64,000 bases of DNA, from positions 186,001 to 250,000 of the forward strand of contig SCPD01000009.1 in assembly GCA_005502925.1 (NCBI GenBank). The letters run 5' to 3'. The notes under the pieces were generated by a model that saw only the letters and a program-made list of their open reading frames with translations, was not told where the DNA came from and did no database searches. The DNA is from Rhizobiales bacterium Y(2018) (GTDB lineage Bacteria; Pseudomonadota; Alphaproteobacteria; Rhizobiales; Aestuariivirgaceae). Shown piece by piece: positions 34,410 to 42,755 of the stretch. How positions within the stretch are numbered: position 1 is the first letter of the stretch; each line of letters begins with the position of its first letter. Both the position numbers and the translations under genes were made by a program.

Positions 34410-34547
34410 GCTTTACTCCATGAGAAACAGTCTGATACGAGATCAGCATCCGCACCGGGGCGGATCTTTGCTGCGCAACAAACGACTTCAAGAACAGGCT
34501 CAAGAGCGTTTCAGGGGTTTTCCGTGTGGATCGATAAAAGGTTGCCG

Positions 34548-35855
34548 ATGCTTCGGCGCCACCCCCGGTATGGTGTATTCTTCAGTGCCGGGCTTGTTGC
34601 CTCGGTTGTCGTCCTGAGAGCCATCTTTCCCGATCTTCCGGCCTTCCTGCCGCTTTACCCGGTGGTGCTGCTCAGCGCCTTCATCGGCGGCAGAAATGGC
34701 GGCCTCCTTGCCTGGGTGGCCTGCACGGTGCTCGGCGCCTATTATTTCTCGCAGACCGACGGATTTCCCGGCAACTGGGGCTATCTGACCATCCTTGGTT
34801 TCGCTGGCGTCTGCGCGCTCATTGTCTTCATCGTCGATCTGCTCGACCGGGCAATCCAGCGCCTTGAATTCGAGCGCAAGCGGCTGGAGCTTGCCCTCAA
34901 AGCCGCCAACCTGGCGGCCTGGGAAATCCCTCCGGATGGCCGCCTGCGTTGGGACGAGAATTTCTATCACATGATCGGGCTCGATCCCGGCAAGGGGCCG
35001 CCCTCGACGGAAAAATTCCTGGCCATGGTTCATCCCGAGGACCGGGTCCGCATGTTCGAAGCGCGCAGCCGCATGAACCAAGGCGAATTGCCGGCGCAGA
35101 AGGAAGAGTATCGTCTCACGCGGCCGGACGGCCGGATGATCTGGCTGGAGAATTATCGCGCCGCCGTCAAAGGATCAGGCCAGCATTTCATCGGCATCAC
35201 GCAGGATATTTCCTCGCGCAAGCATTATGAGCGGCGCATCAAGGGACTGATGCGCGAGCTCGCGCATCGGGTGAAGAACCAATATGCGGTGATCCTGGCC
35301 ATGGTGCGTGAGACGAACAAGCAGGCGCGCACGCCGCAGGAATTCGAGAGCCTCATCCAGGCGCGCATCACGGCATTGGCCCGATCGCACGATCTGCTCG
35401 TGCATGGCGAATGGGAATCGGCCGATCTCGAGAAGCTTCTCGTCGCGCATGTGGAGGCATTCGGGCTGGCGGACCGCCTGCAAGCACAAGGCCCAACCGT
35501 CGCCTTGTCCGCGATGGCGGCGCAATATTTCGGCATGGCGTTTCATGAGCTCTGCACCAATGCAGTCAAGCATGGCGCGTTCTCGGTACCCGATGGGCTT
35601 GTATCGGTGCGCTGGGAGATCGTTGTGGATGCGGCGCAGGAGAATTTCACGCTCACCTGGCGGGAAACGGGCGGGCCGACGCCGCAGCAGACCGACAATC
35701 CGGGCTTCGGATCGAAAGTGCTCCATCAGCTGATGCCGACGGCGATCTCCGGATCATCGGAGACCGAGCTGGCGCCGAACGGCCTCATCTGGCGGGTGAA
35801 AGGGCGGCTTGCGTCCCTGCAGTCGGACGATGATGAGATGAAGGTGGCGCCATGA
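34548..35855 (+). CDS. HWE-family sensor histidine kinase (DUF4118 + PAS)
   Basis: A 435-aa kinase. DUF4118-type membrane segments lie at about residues 8-95 (YGVFFSAGLVASVVVL, YLTILGFAGVCALIVFIVDL). A PAS sensor domain spans ~110-235 (LALKAANLAAWEIPPDG, EEYRLTRPDGRMIWLENYRA). Then come an HWE phosphoacceptor (LMRELAHRVKNQYAVILAMV) and the ATP domain AFHELCTNAVKHGAFS with the TWRETGGP signature. The ATG at 34548 is supported by AAAAGG at 34536-34541; a GTG at 34524 is an alternative. No response regulator is adjacent. The mgtC-like gene overlaps its stop by 4 bp (ATGA). Confidence 0.9.
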   Translation: MLRRHPRYGVFFSAGLVASVVVLRAIFPDLPAFLPLYPVVLLSAFIGGRNGGLLAWVACTVLGAYYFSQTDGFPGNWGYLTILGFAGVCALIVFIVDLLDRAIQRLEFERKRLELALKAANLAAWEIPPDGRLRWDENFYHMIGLDPGKGPPSTEKFLAMVHPEDRVRMFEARSRMNQGELPAQKEEYRLTRPDGRMIWLENYRAAVKGSGQHFIGITQDISSRKHYERRIKGLMRELAHRVKNQYAVILAMVRETNKQARTPQEFESLIQARITALARSHDLLVHGEWESADLEKLLVAHVEAFGLADRLQAQGPTVALSAMAAQYFGMAFHELCTNAVKHGAFSVPDGLVSVRWEIVVDAAQENFTLTWRETGGPTPQQTDNPGFGSKVLHQLMPTAISGSSETELAPNGLIWRVKGRLASLQSDDDEMKVAP

Positions 35856-36346
35856 TGCCGACCATCGATTTTGACCAGATCCTGGCCCATATAGCGGCTC
35901 TCGCGGCCGCTTATCTGCTGGCTTTCCCGATCGGCTGGGACCGGGAGAAAGAGGCCCGCAGCGCCGGCCTGCGCACCTTTCCGCTGGTGGCCCTGGCGAG
36001 CTGCGGCTTCGTCCAGGCTTCGGAATCGCTGATGACGGATGCGCCGCAGGCCACCGCCTATGTCGTCAACGGCCTGATCACCGGCATGGGTTTCATCGGC
36101 GGCGGCGCCATTCTTAAACACGGCGCCTCGGTCTATGGCACGGCGACCGCTGCCAGCCTGTGGGCCACCGGCGCCATTGGTGCTGCGGTCGGGCTTGGCA
36201 GCTACGAGGTCGCCATCACCATCGCGCTCATCACCTTCCTGACCCTCAAGCTGCTGCCGCTCTTGAAGGATGAGGACGACGACGCGGACAGCCCTGCGCC
36301 GGCCAAGTCAGCCGCCAAGAAAGCGCGCAAGCGTCCGCAAGCGTAG
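35852..36346 (+). CDS. MgtC/SapB-family membrane protein
   Basis: A 164-aa MgtC/SapB-family protein with four or so membrane segments and the family's GLRTFPLVALASCGF, VNGLITGMGFIGGGAILKHG and GTATAASLWATGAIGAAVG motifs. The C-terminus is a charged KSAAKKARKRP tail. The family is linked to magnesium-limited growth and acid stress in other bacteria. Translational coupling to the HWE kinase (ATGA) suggests the two act together. Confidence 0.9.
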   Translation: MMPTIDFDQILAHIAALAAAYLLAFPIGWDREKEARSAGLRTFPLVALASCGFVQASESLMTDAPQATAYVVNGLITGMGFIGGGAILKHGASVYGTATAASLWATGAIGAAVGLGSYEVAITIALITFLTLKLLPLLKDEDDDADSPAPAKSAAKKARKRPQA

Positions 36347-36352
36347 TGCTGA

Positions 36353-37528
36353 TCAGCCGATCTGTTCGGCGAGGCGCCGGATCCTTTTGCTCGCTTCGGC
36401 GATCTGTGTTTCATCGACGGTCAAAGCGACGCGCAGATGACCGGCACCGCCTTCACCGAAGCTTTCGCCCGGCATGGTGACGACGGCCTCCTCGGCCAGC
36501 AGCCGGCGGGCGAAGTCGTCGCCCGAGAGGCCGGTCTTGCGGACATCGACCATCACGAACATGCCGCCTTCCGGCATGCGCGCCGAAACGGTCCGGGCGC
36601 CAGCGAGGCCGGCGATGAGAGCGCGGGCGCGCTTCTCGTAATCGACCTTCATCTTCTCGACCTCGGGGAAATAATTGTCGAGCGCGAAGGCCGTGGCGTC
36701 CTCGAGGAAGGGTTGCGAGCCGAACAGCATGGTCTCGGAAAACGGCAGCACGCGCTCGCAGAACTCCTCGGACGCGGCGATCCAGCCACAGCGGAAGCCC
36801 GGCATGGCATGCGACTTCGACACCGAGGAGACGACCACGGTGCGTTCTTCGAGAGCCGCATCGTCGAACGGCGACACGAAGACGGTGTTGCCATAGGTGA
36901 GCGTCGCATAGACCTCGTCGGAGACGATCCACAGTTCGTGCTTGCGGCATAACGCGCCGATGCTGGCGATCTCGCCGGCGGTGAAGACGGTGCCGGTGGG
37001 ATTGCCGGGCGTGTTGAGCAGCAAAGCCCGGGTCCTGGGCGTGATCTTCTTCGCCAGATCCGCGGGGCTCAAATGGAAGCCGCGATCGGGATCGGCGCGC
37101 ACCGGCACCGGGATGCCGCCGGCGGCGGCGATGACGCCTTCATAGGTCGCGTAATAGGGGTCGGGCAGCAGCACCTCGTCGCCGATATCGATGAGACCCA
37201 TGAAGGCGACAAACAGAGCCGTCTGGGTGCCGGGCAGGAACAGGAACTGACTTGGTGCCACATGGCGGCCGGTGCGCTTCGAATACATCGCCGATAACGC
37301 GCGCAGGACCTGCGGCTCGCCGCGGCCGTTGGAATAGCGGGTGCGGCCCGCGCGCATCTGCCGCTCGGCGACATCCATGATCGCTTCGGGCACCGCTGCG
37401 TCAGGCTCGCCGATCGAGAGAAAGATGAGCTTCTCGCCCTTCGCCTCGCGCTCCTTGCCCTCGATATGAACAGCCCACTTCTCGGAGCCCAGGCCCTGAA
37501 GCCGCTCCGTGATCTTCGCATAACGCAT
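36353..37528 (-). CDS. aminotransferase class I/II (aspartate-aminotransferase-like)
   Basis: A 391-aa fold-type I PLP enzyme. PNSTGTTF-like LLNTPGNPTGTVF and the PLP-lysine region VSSVSKSHAMPGFRCGW are clear, as is a YSNGRGEPQVLRAL N-terminal stretch. Specificity is not readable: aspartate, alanine or methionine-type aminotransferase are options. The stop is 6 bp from the convergent mgtC stop. It is monocistronic in appearance. Confidence 0.9.
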   Translation of the reverse strand: MRYAKITERLQGLGSEKWAVHIEGKEREAKGEKLIFLSIGEPDAAVPEAIMDVAERQMRAGRTRYSNGRGEPQVLRALSAMYSKRTGRHVAPSQFLFLPGTQTALFVAFMGLIDIGDEVLLPDPYYATYEGVIAAAGGIPVPVRADPDRGFHLSPADLAKKITPRTRALLLNTPGNPTGTVFTAGEIASIGALCRKHELWIVSDEVYATLTYGNTVFVSPFDDAALEERTVVVSSVSKSHAMPGFRCGWIAASEEFCERVLPFSETMLFGSQPFLEDATAFALDNYFPEVEKMKVDYEKRARALIAGLAGARTVSARMPEGGMFVMVDVRKTGLSGDDFARRLLAEEAVVTMPGESFGEGGAGHLRVALTVDETQIAEASKRIRRLAEQIG

Positions 37529-37630
37529 GATGGTTCCTCGATACGGGCCGGCTTTGTAGAGGATATCCCGTCAAAGTTGAAGGCTTGACGATTGGTGCCG
37601 TCCGGCAGTGTCGAGGCAGGATGATCAACA

Positions 37631-37660
37631 GAGGGAATGCCGCTGGAGCGGCATTCCCTC
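37631..37660. terminator. strong hairpin downstream of the SPW-repeat gene
   Basis: GAGGGAATGCCGC (37631-37643) and GCGGCATTCCCTC (37648-37660) form a perfect 13-bp stem with a 4-base loop, 5 bp after the SPW-repeat stop. No T-tract follows on the minus strand, so it may act as a 3' stabiliser or a Rho-independent terminator of unusual form. Confidence 0.65.
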
Positions 37661-37665
37661 CTCAT

Positions 37666-38028
37666 TCACATGGCGCGGTGCGCCGTGGTGGGCTCCATCG
37701 CCGACCAGATCGCGAGCGCGCCGACGATGGCGCCGACGATGATCTGGTTCCAGGTCGCATAGAATTCCGTGCTGAAGCCCAGCAGGAAGGGCGACACGAT
37801 CAGCCAGCAGCCGAGCGCCGCCTCCGCCCATTCCTCCCATTGATTAAAGGCGATGAGGGCCGCACCGGCCGCCACGGCGATCACCACGCCGACCGTCCAG
37901 GCATTCCATGTCGGGGTCTCGACGAGCCTGAAATTCAGCGCCCATGGCGAAACGATTAGCCACAGGCCCAGAACCAAGTTCACGGCGTCCTTCCATTGGG
38001 CCGTCAGCCTTTTGCCGATATTGACCAT
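37666..38028 (-). CDS. SPW-repeat membrane protein
   Basis: A 120-aa protein with two copies of the SPW repeat (LGLWLIVSPWALNF at ~20, LGCWLIVSPFLLGF at ~70), each followed by a second helix, making about four membrane segments. Function is unknown; such proteins are common in Rhizobiales and Actinobacteria. It starts with ATG at 38028. A strong hairpin lies just after its stop. Confidence 0.85.
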   Translation of the reverse strand: MVNIGKRLTAQWKDAVNLVLGLWLIVSPWALNFRLVETPTWNAWTVGVVIAVAAGAALIAFNQWEEWAEAALGCWLIVSPFLLGFSTEFYATWNQIIVGAIVGALAIWSAMEPTTAHRAM

Positions 38029-38222
38029 GACAAACTCCTCGGCGTCGCGCGAGCCCTGTCAAACGAGAACCGCGAACACCCGTTGCTCGTCCTCCGGTCC
38101 GGCGAGCCGCCAAGGTCTGGAGCTCACGCCTGCGGCCTTGGCGCGCAGGAACAGATGGCTCTGCCAGATAAGGTGGGAAGGGCCGTCCAGGCGTCAAGAT
38201 CGTGAGATCGTATGTCGCAATT

Positions 38223-39353
38223 TCAAGGCTGGTCGGGGCCGTTCAGGGTGTCCGCCGAGGTGCTATTGCCGGACAGGAATTCGCCGAAATGGGCGAGGCC
38301 GGGGAAGTTGTCGCAGAACACCTTGATCACCACCAGGATCGGCACGGCGATAAGGGCGCCGACAATGCCCCAGATCCAGCCCCAGAAGGCCAGCGAAATG
38401 AAGATCACCACGACATTGAGCTCGAGCCTGCGGCCGAGGATGAGCGGCGTGATGAAGGCGCTTTCGAATGTGTGGAAGAGCAGATAGGCGGCGGGCGGCA
38501 GGAAGGCCGGGCCGATCGAGCCATAGGTGACCAGGGCGGCCACGAAAGTGGCGCCGACACCGATGGCGGCGCCGACATAGGGGATGAAATTGAGCGCGGT
38601 GGCGATGGCGGCCCAGAGCAGGGGATTGGGCATGCCGAGCACCGCCATGGCGACGGCGACGGCGGCGCCGAAGCACAGATTGATGGCGGTGATGGTGAGG
38701 AGATACCGCGACACCTCGAACTCGACATCGTGCACAAGACGCACTGAGCGCTTCTTGTCGCTCAACGTCGGAAGGATGCGCACCAGCTTTTGCAGGAACA
38801 GGTCGCCCGAGGACAGCAGGAAAAGCACCAGCACCAGCGTCGCGCCTAATGTCGTGCTGAGCCCACCCAGCGTATTGGCGGCCCAGGCGGCAAGCCCGGG
38901 CTGGGCGACGACGACCTTCTCGGTCGGAGGACCGCCGGCATTGGACAGTTCCTCAAGCTGGGCGGAAGCGTTCATCACCCGGCGCAAGGGCTCGCGCAAA
39001 GGCGCGAAGCGTTCTTCGATGCGCTGGGCGATGGCGGGCGAGTCGGCGATCAGCTGGCTTATCGGATCGGAGAGATAGAGCGCCGCCGAGCCCAGGAAAG
39101 CAAACAGGGCCAGCACCAGAAGGACCGCTGAGACCACTGAGGGAATGCCCTGGCGGCGCAGATAACGAACCATGGGCGAAAAAGTCAGCGTGACGAGGAG
39201 CGCCAGCATCACCGGCAGGAAGAAGGTGCGGGCGAAATAAAATGCGCCGACCAGGAGGATCGCGAATATTCCAATGATGGAGAAGGACACGGTCTTGGAT
39301 AGATGAAGCCGCGCAACTGCCGCCGTGTCGCGGTCGACCGGACCCAAATCCAT
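38223..39353 (-). CDS. AI-2E-family transporter (PerM/YtvI-like permease)
   Basis: A 376-aa membrane protein with about eight segments. SKTVSFSIIGIFAILLVGAF, FLPVMLALLVTLTFSPMVRYL, AINLCFGAAVAVAMAVLGMPNPLLW and ALNFIPYVGAAIGV match the family, whose members export AI-2 or act as Na+/H+ antiporters. Specificity cannot be read. Isolated leftward gene, with 152 bp to the divergent aldehyde dehydrogenase. Confidence 0.9.
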   Translation of the reverse strand: MDLGPVDRDTAAVARLHLSKTVSFSIIGIFAILLVGAFYFARTFFLPVMLALLVTLTFSPMVRYLRRQGIPSVVSAVLLVLALFAFLGSAALYLSDPISQLIADSPAIAQRIEERFAPLREPLRRVMNASAQLEELSNAGGPPTEKVVVAQPGLAAWAANTLGGLSTTLGATLVLVLFLLSSGDLFLQKLVRILPTLSDKKRSVRLVHDVEFEVSRYLLTITAINLCFGAAVAVAMAVLGMPNPLLWAAIATALNFIPYVGAAIGVGATFVAALVTYGSIGPAFLPPAAYLLFHTFESAFITPLILGRRLELNVVVIFISLAFWGWIWGIVGALIAVPILVVIKVFCDNFPGLAHFGEFLSGNSTSADTLNGPDQP

Positions 39354-39434
39354 GCCTTGTTTTTCCTCTTACCCAACGGCGCTGGATCACAAACGCGCAA
39401 GGAGGAAGCGGGTTCCATGTCGCCTTTCGACCAT

Positions 39435-39486
39435 AAGTCCAAGATGGACTTCACGCCAGCGTAAGGGCGCGCTAGCTTCGCCTTAC
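39435..39486. promoter_or_regulatory. two inverted repeats upstream of the aldehyde dehydrogenase gene
   Basis: AAGTCCA-AGA-TGGACTT (39435-39451) is a perfect 7-bp-arm palindrome. A second structure pairs GTAAGG (39461-39466) with CCTTAC (39481-39486), with extra G/C pairing inside. Both sit within 71 bp of the ATG at 39506 and may bind a regulator or fold in the leader RNA. Confidence 0.45.
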
Positions 39487-39505
39487 TCTTGCGAAAGTAT
39501 TCCCG

Positions 39506-41077
39506 ATGGCGAAAGCCCTGCCACGTGTGACCTATTCCAATATCGGGGCCGATTTCGCCCCCTTGCATGACTGGCTGGACGAAGCCTTGCCGGGGTTCCG
39601 CAAATCCATGCTGGGCCAAGCCTGGCCCAATGTGATGGCGGGACGCCATGATGTGAGCGGACGTGCTTATGAGGTCCGCTGCCCTTTCGAGCGCGATCTG
39701 GTGGTGGCGCGGCTCGTCTCGGCCGACCGTAAAGCAGTCGCTGCCGCCGTGCGCGCCGGGCGCGACGCCTTTCCGGTCTGGTCGGGCATGGGCTGGAAGA
39801 CGCGAGTCAAAATTCTGCGCAAATGGGCCAAGGAGATCGAGCGGCGCAAATACGAGCTCGGCATGGCCGCGCTCTACGAAGTCGGAAAGTCCAGGCTCGA
39901 AGCGGTGGGCGAGGCGGAGGAGGCGATCCATCTCATCAATTGGTATTGCGACGAGATGGAGCGTTCGAAAGGCTTCAGCCAGCCGATGCAGCGTGCCCAT
40001 GTGGACGAGGAGACCACCTGCCTGCTGAAACCGGTCGGCGTCTTCGCCGTCATTTCGCCGTTCAACTTCCCGGTGGCGCTTGCCTGTAACATGCTAGGTG
40101 CGGCGCTGGTCGCCGGCAATACGGCCGTGTTCAAACCCTCGCCGCAATCGGGCCTGACCTCGGCGCTGCTGATGGAAACGGTGGAGGCCGCCGGTATCCC
40201 TTCGGGCGTGATCAATCTCATCAACGGTTCAGAAGCCGGGCCCCTTCTGGTCGATGCCGAAGGCGTCGACGGGGTCGCCTTCACCGGCACGCATCAGACC
40301 GGCATGCGCATCTATCGCAAGCTCGCCTCGAGCGCCTATGCGCGGCCGGTCATTTGCGAGATGGGCGGCAAAAATCCGGCCTATGTCACGGCGACCGCCG
40401 ATCTCGACATGGCGGTGGAAGGCCTGATCCGGTCGGCTTTCGGGCTCCAGGGCGAAAAATGCTCGTCCTGCTCGGTGGTCTATGTCGATGAAACGGTAAA
40501 GGAGGACCTGCTCGGGCGCCTGAAGGCACAGGCCCAGGCGATCGTCGTCGGCAATCCGGAGGACCGCCGAACCTTCATGGGGCCATTGATCGACGAGGCG
40601 GCGGTGGAGCGCTACCAGAAAGTGGCGAAAGCGGCACGTATCAAGGGCCGCATCATCCATGGTGGCGAGCGACTTGCCGGGCCCTCGTTCAACAAGGGGC
40701 ATTTCGTGGCGCCGATGGTCGTTGCGGAACTTCCGCCCGATCATTGGATTAACAAAGAGGAATTGATTCTGCCGGTCTTGTCGGTGGTGGCCGCGGGCTC
40801 CCTGGCGGAGGGCGTCGCTCTGGGGAACCGCAATGTCTATGGGCTGTGCGCCGGTCTCTATTCGGGAAGCGCCAAGGAGATCGAGACGTTTCTCGGGCTC
40901 GCCGAGGCGGGGGTGCTCTATGTCAACCGGCGCACCGGCGCTACAACTGGCGCCTGGCCGGGCGAGCAGACTTTTTGCGGCTGGAAGGGGTCGGGCATCG
41001 ACGGCAAGGGCGGATTCGGGCCGTTTACCATTCCCCGCTATATGCGCGAACAAAGTCTCACCATTATGCGGGGTTAG
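39506..41077 (+). CDS. aldehyde dehydrogenase, P5C-dehydrogenase-like
   Basis: A 523-aa NAD(P)-linked aldehyde dehydrogenase. PFNFPVALACNMLGAALVAG, FTGTHQTGMRIYRKLA, CEMGGKNPAYV (general base Glu) and the catalytic-Cys region LQGEKCSSCSVVYV are present. The overall form resembles L-glutamate-gamma-semialdehyde (P5C) dehydrogenase RocA/PutA type, which would oxidise proline- or arginine-derived P5C to glutamate. No PutA proline dehydrogenase is adjacent, so the substrate remains open. Followed by opgG 133 bp later. Confidence 0.87.
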   Translation: MAKALPRVTYSNIGADFAPLHDWLDEALPGFRKSMLGQAWPNVMAGRHDVSGRAYEVRCPFERDLVVARLVSADRKAVAAAVRAGRDAFPVWSGMGWKTRVKILRKWAKEIERRKYELGMAALYEVGKSRLEAVGEAEEAIHLINWYCDEMERSKGFSQPMQRAHVDEETTCLLKPVGVFAVISPFNFPVALACNMLGAALVAGNTAVFKPSPQSGLTSALLMETVEAAGIPSGVINLINGSEAGPLLVDAEGVDGVAFTGTHQTGMRIYRKLASSAYARPVICEMGGKNPAYVTATADLDMAVEGLIRSAFGLQGEKCSSCSVVYVDETVKEDLLGRLKAQAQAIVVGNPEDRRTFMGPLIDEAAVERYQKVAKAARIKGRIIHGGERLAGPSFNKGHFVAPMVVAELPPDHWINKEELILPVLSVVAAGSLAEGVALGNRNVYGLCAGLYSGSAKEIETFLGLAEAGVLYVNRRTGATTGAWPGEQTFCGWKGSGIDGKGGFGPFTIPRYMREQSLTIMRG

Positions 41078-41210
41078 TTCCTGTGGCAGGGCTTTACAAA
41101 TCGTTCCTGGGGCTTCATGTTGCGGCGCACTTTGGGGTGCTCCCAGGTTCCAGCGAGTGGCAAAAACCATGATCCGGCATGACTTTAAGCCGGCCGAGGA
41201 GTTGTGTTGA

Positions 41211-42755
41211 ATGAGCGTTACGCGGCGTGGCATGCTGAACATGCTGCAAGGGCTTGCGGTGCTGGGGGCGGCCTCCAAGACCGGCCTGCTTGAAGCATCG
41301 GCGCAGACCATCGAGCTTTTGGGCAAATCCGAAGCTTTCACCGACGACTATGTGCTGGAGCTGGCGCGGGCGCGGGCCAAGAAGCCTTTCGTCGAAGAGA
41401 AGATCCAGCTGCCGCCTGGCCTCGACAACCTCACCTATGACCAGTATCGCGACATCCGCTTCAATCCCGAGAAGTCGATCTGGCGCGGCCAGCCGCATGG
41501 CTTCTCCGTCGATCTCTTCCATTCCGGCTTCTATTACACCTCGCCGGTCGACATCTTCATCGTCGACAATGGCGAGCAGGCGAAGCTCAATTACGTCCCC
41601 GATCTCTTCACCTTCGGGCCTCTGGTGCAACAGCCCAAGGGCGACATGGATCTGCATTATGCCGGTTTCCGGCTGCGCTATCCGATCAACAGCAAGGACT
41701 ACAATGACGAGTTCTGCGTGTTCCAGGGCGCGTCCTATTTCCGCGCCATAGGCAAGGGCCATCTCTACGGGCTTTCGGCGCGCGGACTCGCCATCGACAC
41801 CGGCCAGCCCAATGGCGAGGAATTCCCGTTCTTCCGCTCCTTCTGGATCCGCACGCCGACGCCCGATGCCGTGTCGGTGGTGGTGTGGGCGCTGCTCGAC
41901 AGCCCGTCCTGCACCGGCGCCTATCGCTTCACCATCAAGCCGGGTGCCGCGACGCAGATGGATGTCGAGATGACCATCTTCCCGCGCCGCGACCTTGAGC
42001 ATGTCGGCATAGCACCACTCACCAGCATGTTCCTCTATGACGCGATGAACCATGCCGCCTTCGACGACTACCGTCCGGCGGTGCATGATTCAGATGGTCT
42101 GATGATGCTGACCGGGGCCGGCGAATATCTCTGGCGCCCGCTCGCCAATCCGAAGACGCTGCAGGTTTCCGCCTTTGTCGACAACAGCCCCGGTGGCTTC
42201 GGCCTCATGCAGCGCAAGCGGAACTATGACGATTTTCTCGATCTCGAGGCCAAATACGAGAAGCGTCCGAGCCTCTGGGTGGAGCCGATCGGCGACTGGG
42301 GCCAGGGCGCGGTGGAACTCTACGAGATCCCGTCGCAGCGTGAGATCCACGACAATATCGCCGCTTTCTGGCAGCCCAAGCAGAAGCCGGCCAAGGACAG
42401 CTCCGTGTCCTTCGTCTATCGGCTCTACTGGTGCGATGAATGGCCGCTGGACCGTCAGGATTACAAGGCGATGGCGAGATTCTCCGGCGGGGGTCTCAAT
42501 TTCGACCAGAACAAGCGCCTCTATGTCATCGATTTCCAGGGCGGCTCTCTCACCGGCGACGTTGTCGCTGACGTGACTGCAAGCCAAGGTACGATCAGCA
42601 ATGTCGTCACCCAGCCCAATTCGCAAAGCGGCGGCGTCAGATTGTCCTTCGAAATCGATGTCGGAAGTGCTGAAATGTCCGAGTTCCGGGCGGTGCTCAA
42701 GCGCGGCCAGGAAAGAGTGAGCGAAACATGGCTCTATCGGTGGACAAAATCGTAG
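41211..42755 (+). CDS. opgG: periplasmic glucan biosynthesis protein OpgG/OpgD
   Basis: A 514-aa MdoG/OpgG-family protein acting in the periplasm on osmoregulated periplasmic glucans. The N-terminus SVTRRGMLNMLQG has a twin-arginine-like motif, pointing to Tat export. SADIF-type stretches such as FHSGFYYTSPVDIFIVDNG and FRLRYPINSKDYNDEFCVF are family-typical. AGGAG precedes the ATG at 41211. It overlaps the opgH start by 28 bp, the usual opgGH arrangement. Confidence 0.92.
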   Translation: MSVTRRGMLNMLQGLAVLGAASKTGLLEASAQTIELLGKSEAFTDDYVLELARARAKKPFVEEKIQLPPGLDNLTYDQYRDIRFNPEKSIWRGQPHGFSVDLFHSGFYYTSPVDIFIVDNGEQAKLNYVPDLFTFGPLVQQPKGDMDLHYAGFRLRYPINSKDYNDEFCVFQGASYFRAIGKGHLYGLSARGLAIDTGQPNGEEFPFFRSFWIRTPTPDAVSVVVWALLDSPSCTGAYRFTIKPGAATQMDVEMTIFPRRDLEHVGIAPLTSMFLYDAMNHAAFDDYRPAVHDSDGLMMLTGAGEYLWRPLANPKTLQVSAFVDNSPGGFGLMQRKRNYDDFLDLEAKYEKRPSLWVEPIGDWGQGAVELYEIPSQREIHDNIAAFWQPKQKPAKDSSVSFVYRLYWCDEWPLDRQDYKAMARFSGGGLNFDQNKRLYVIDFQGGSLTGDVVADVTASQGTISNVVTQPNSQSGGVRLSFEIDVGSAEMSEFRAVLKRGQERVSETWLYRWTKS

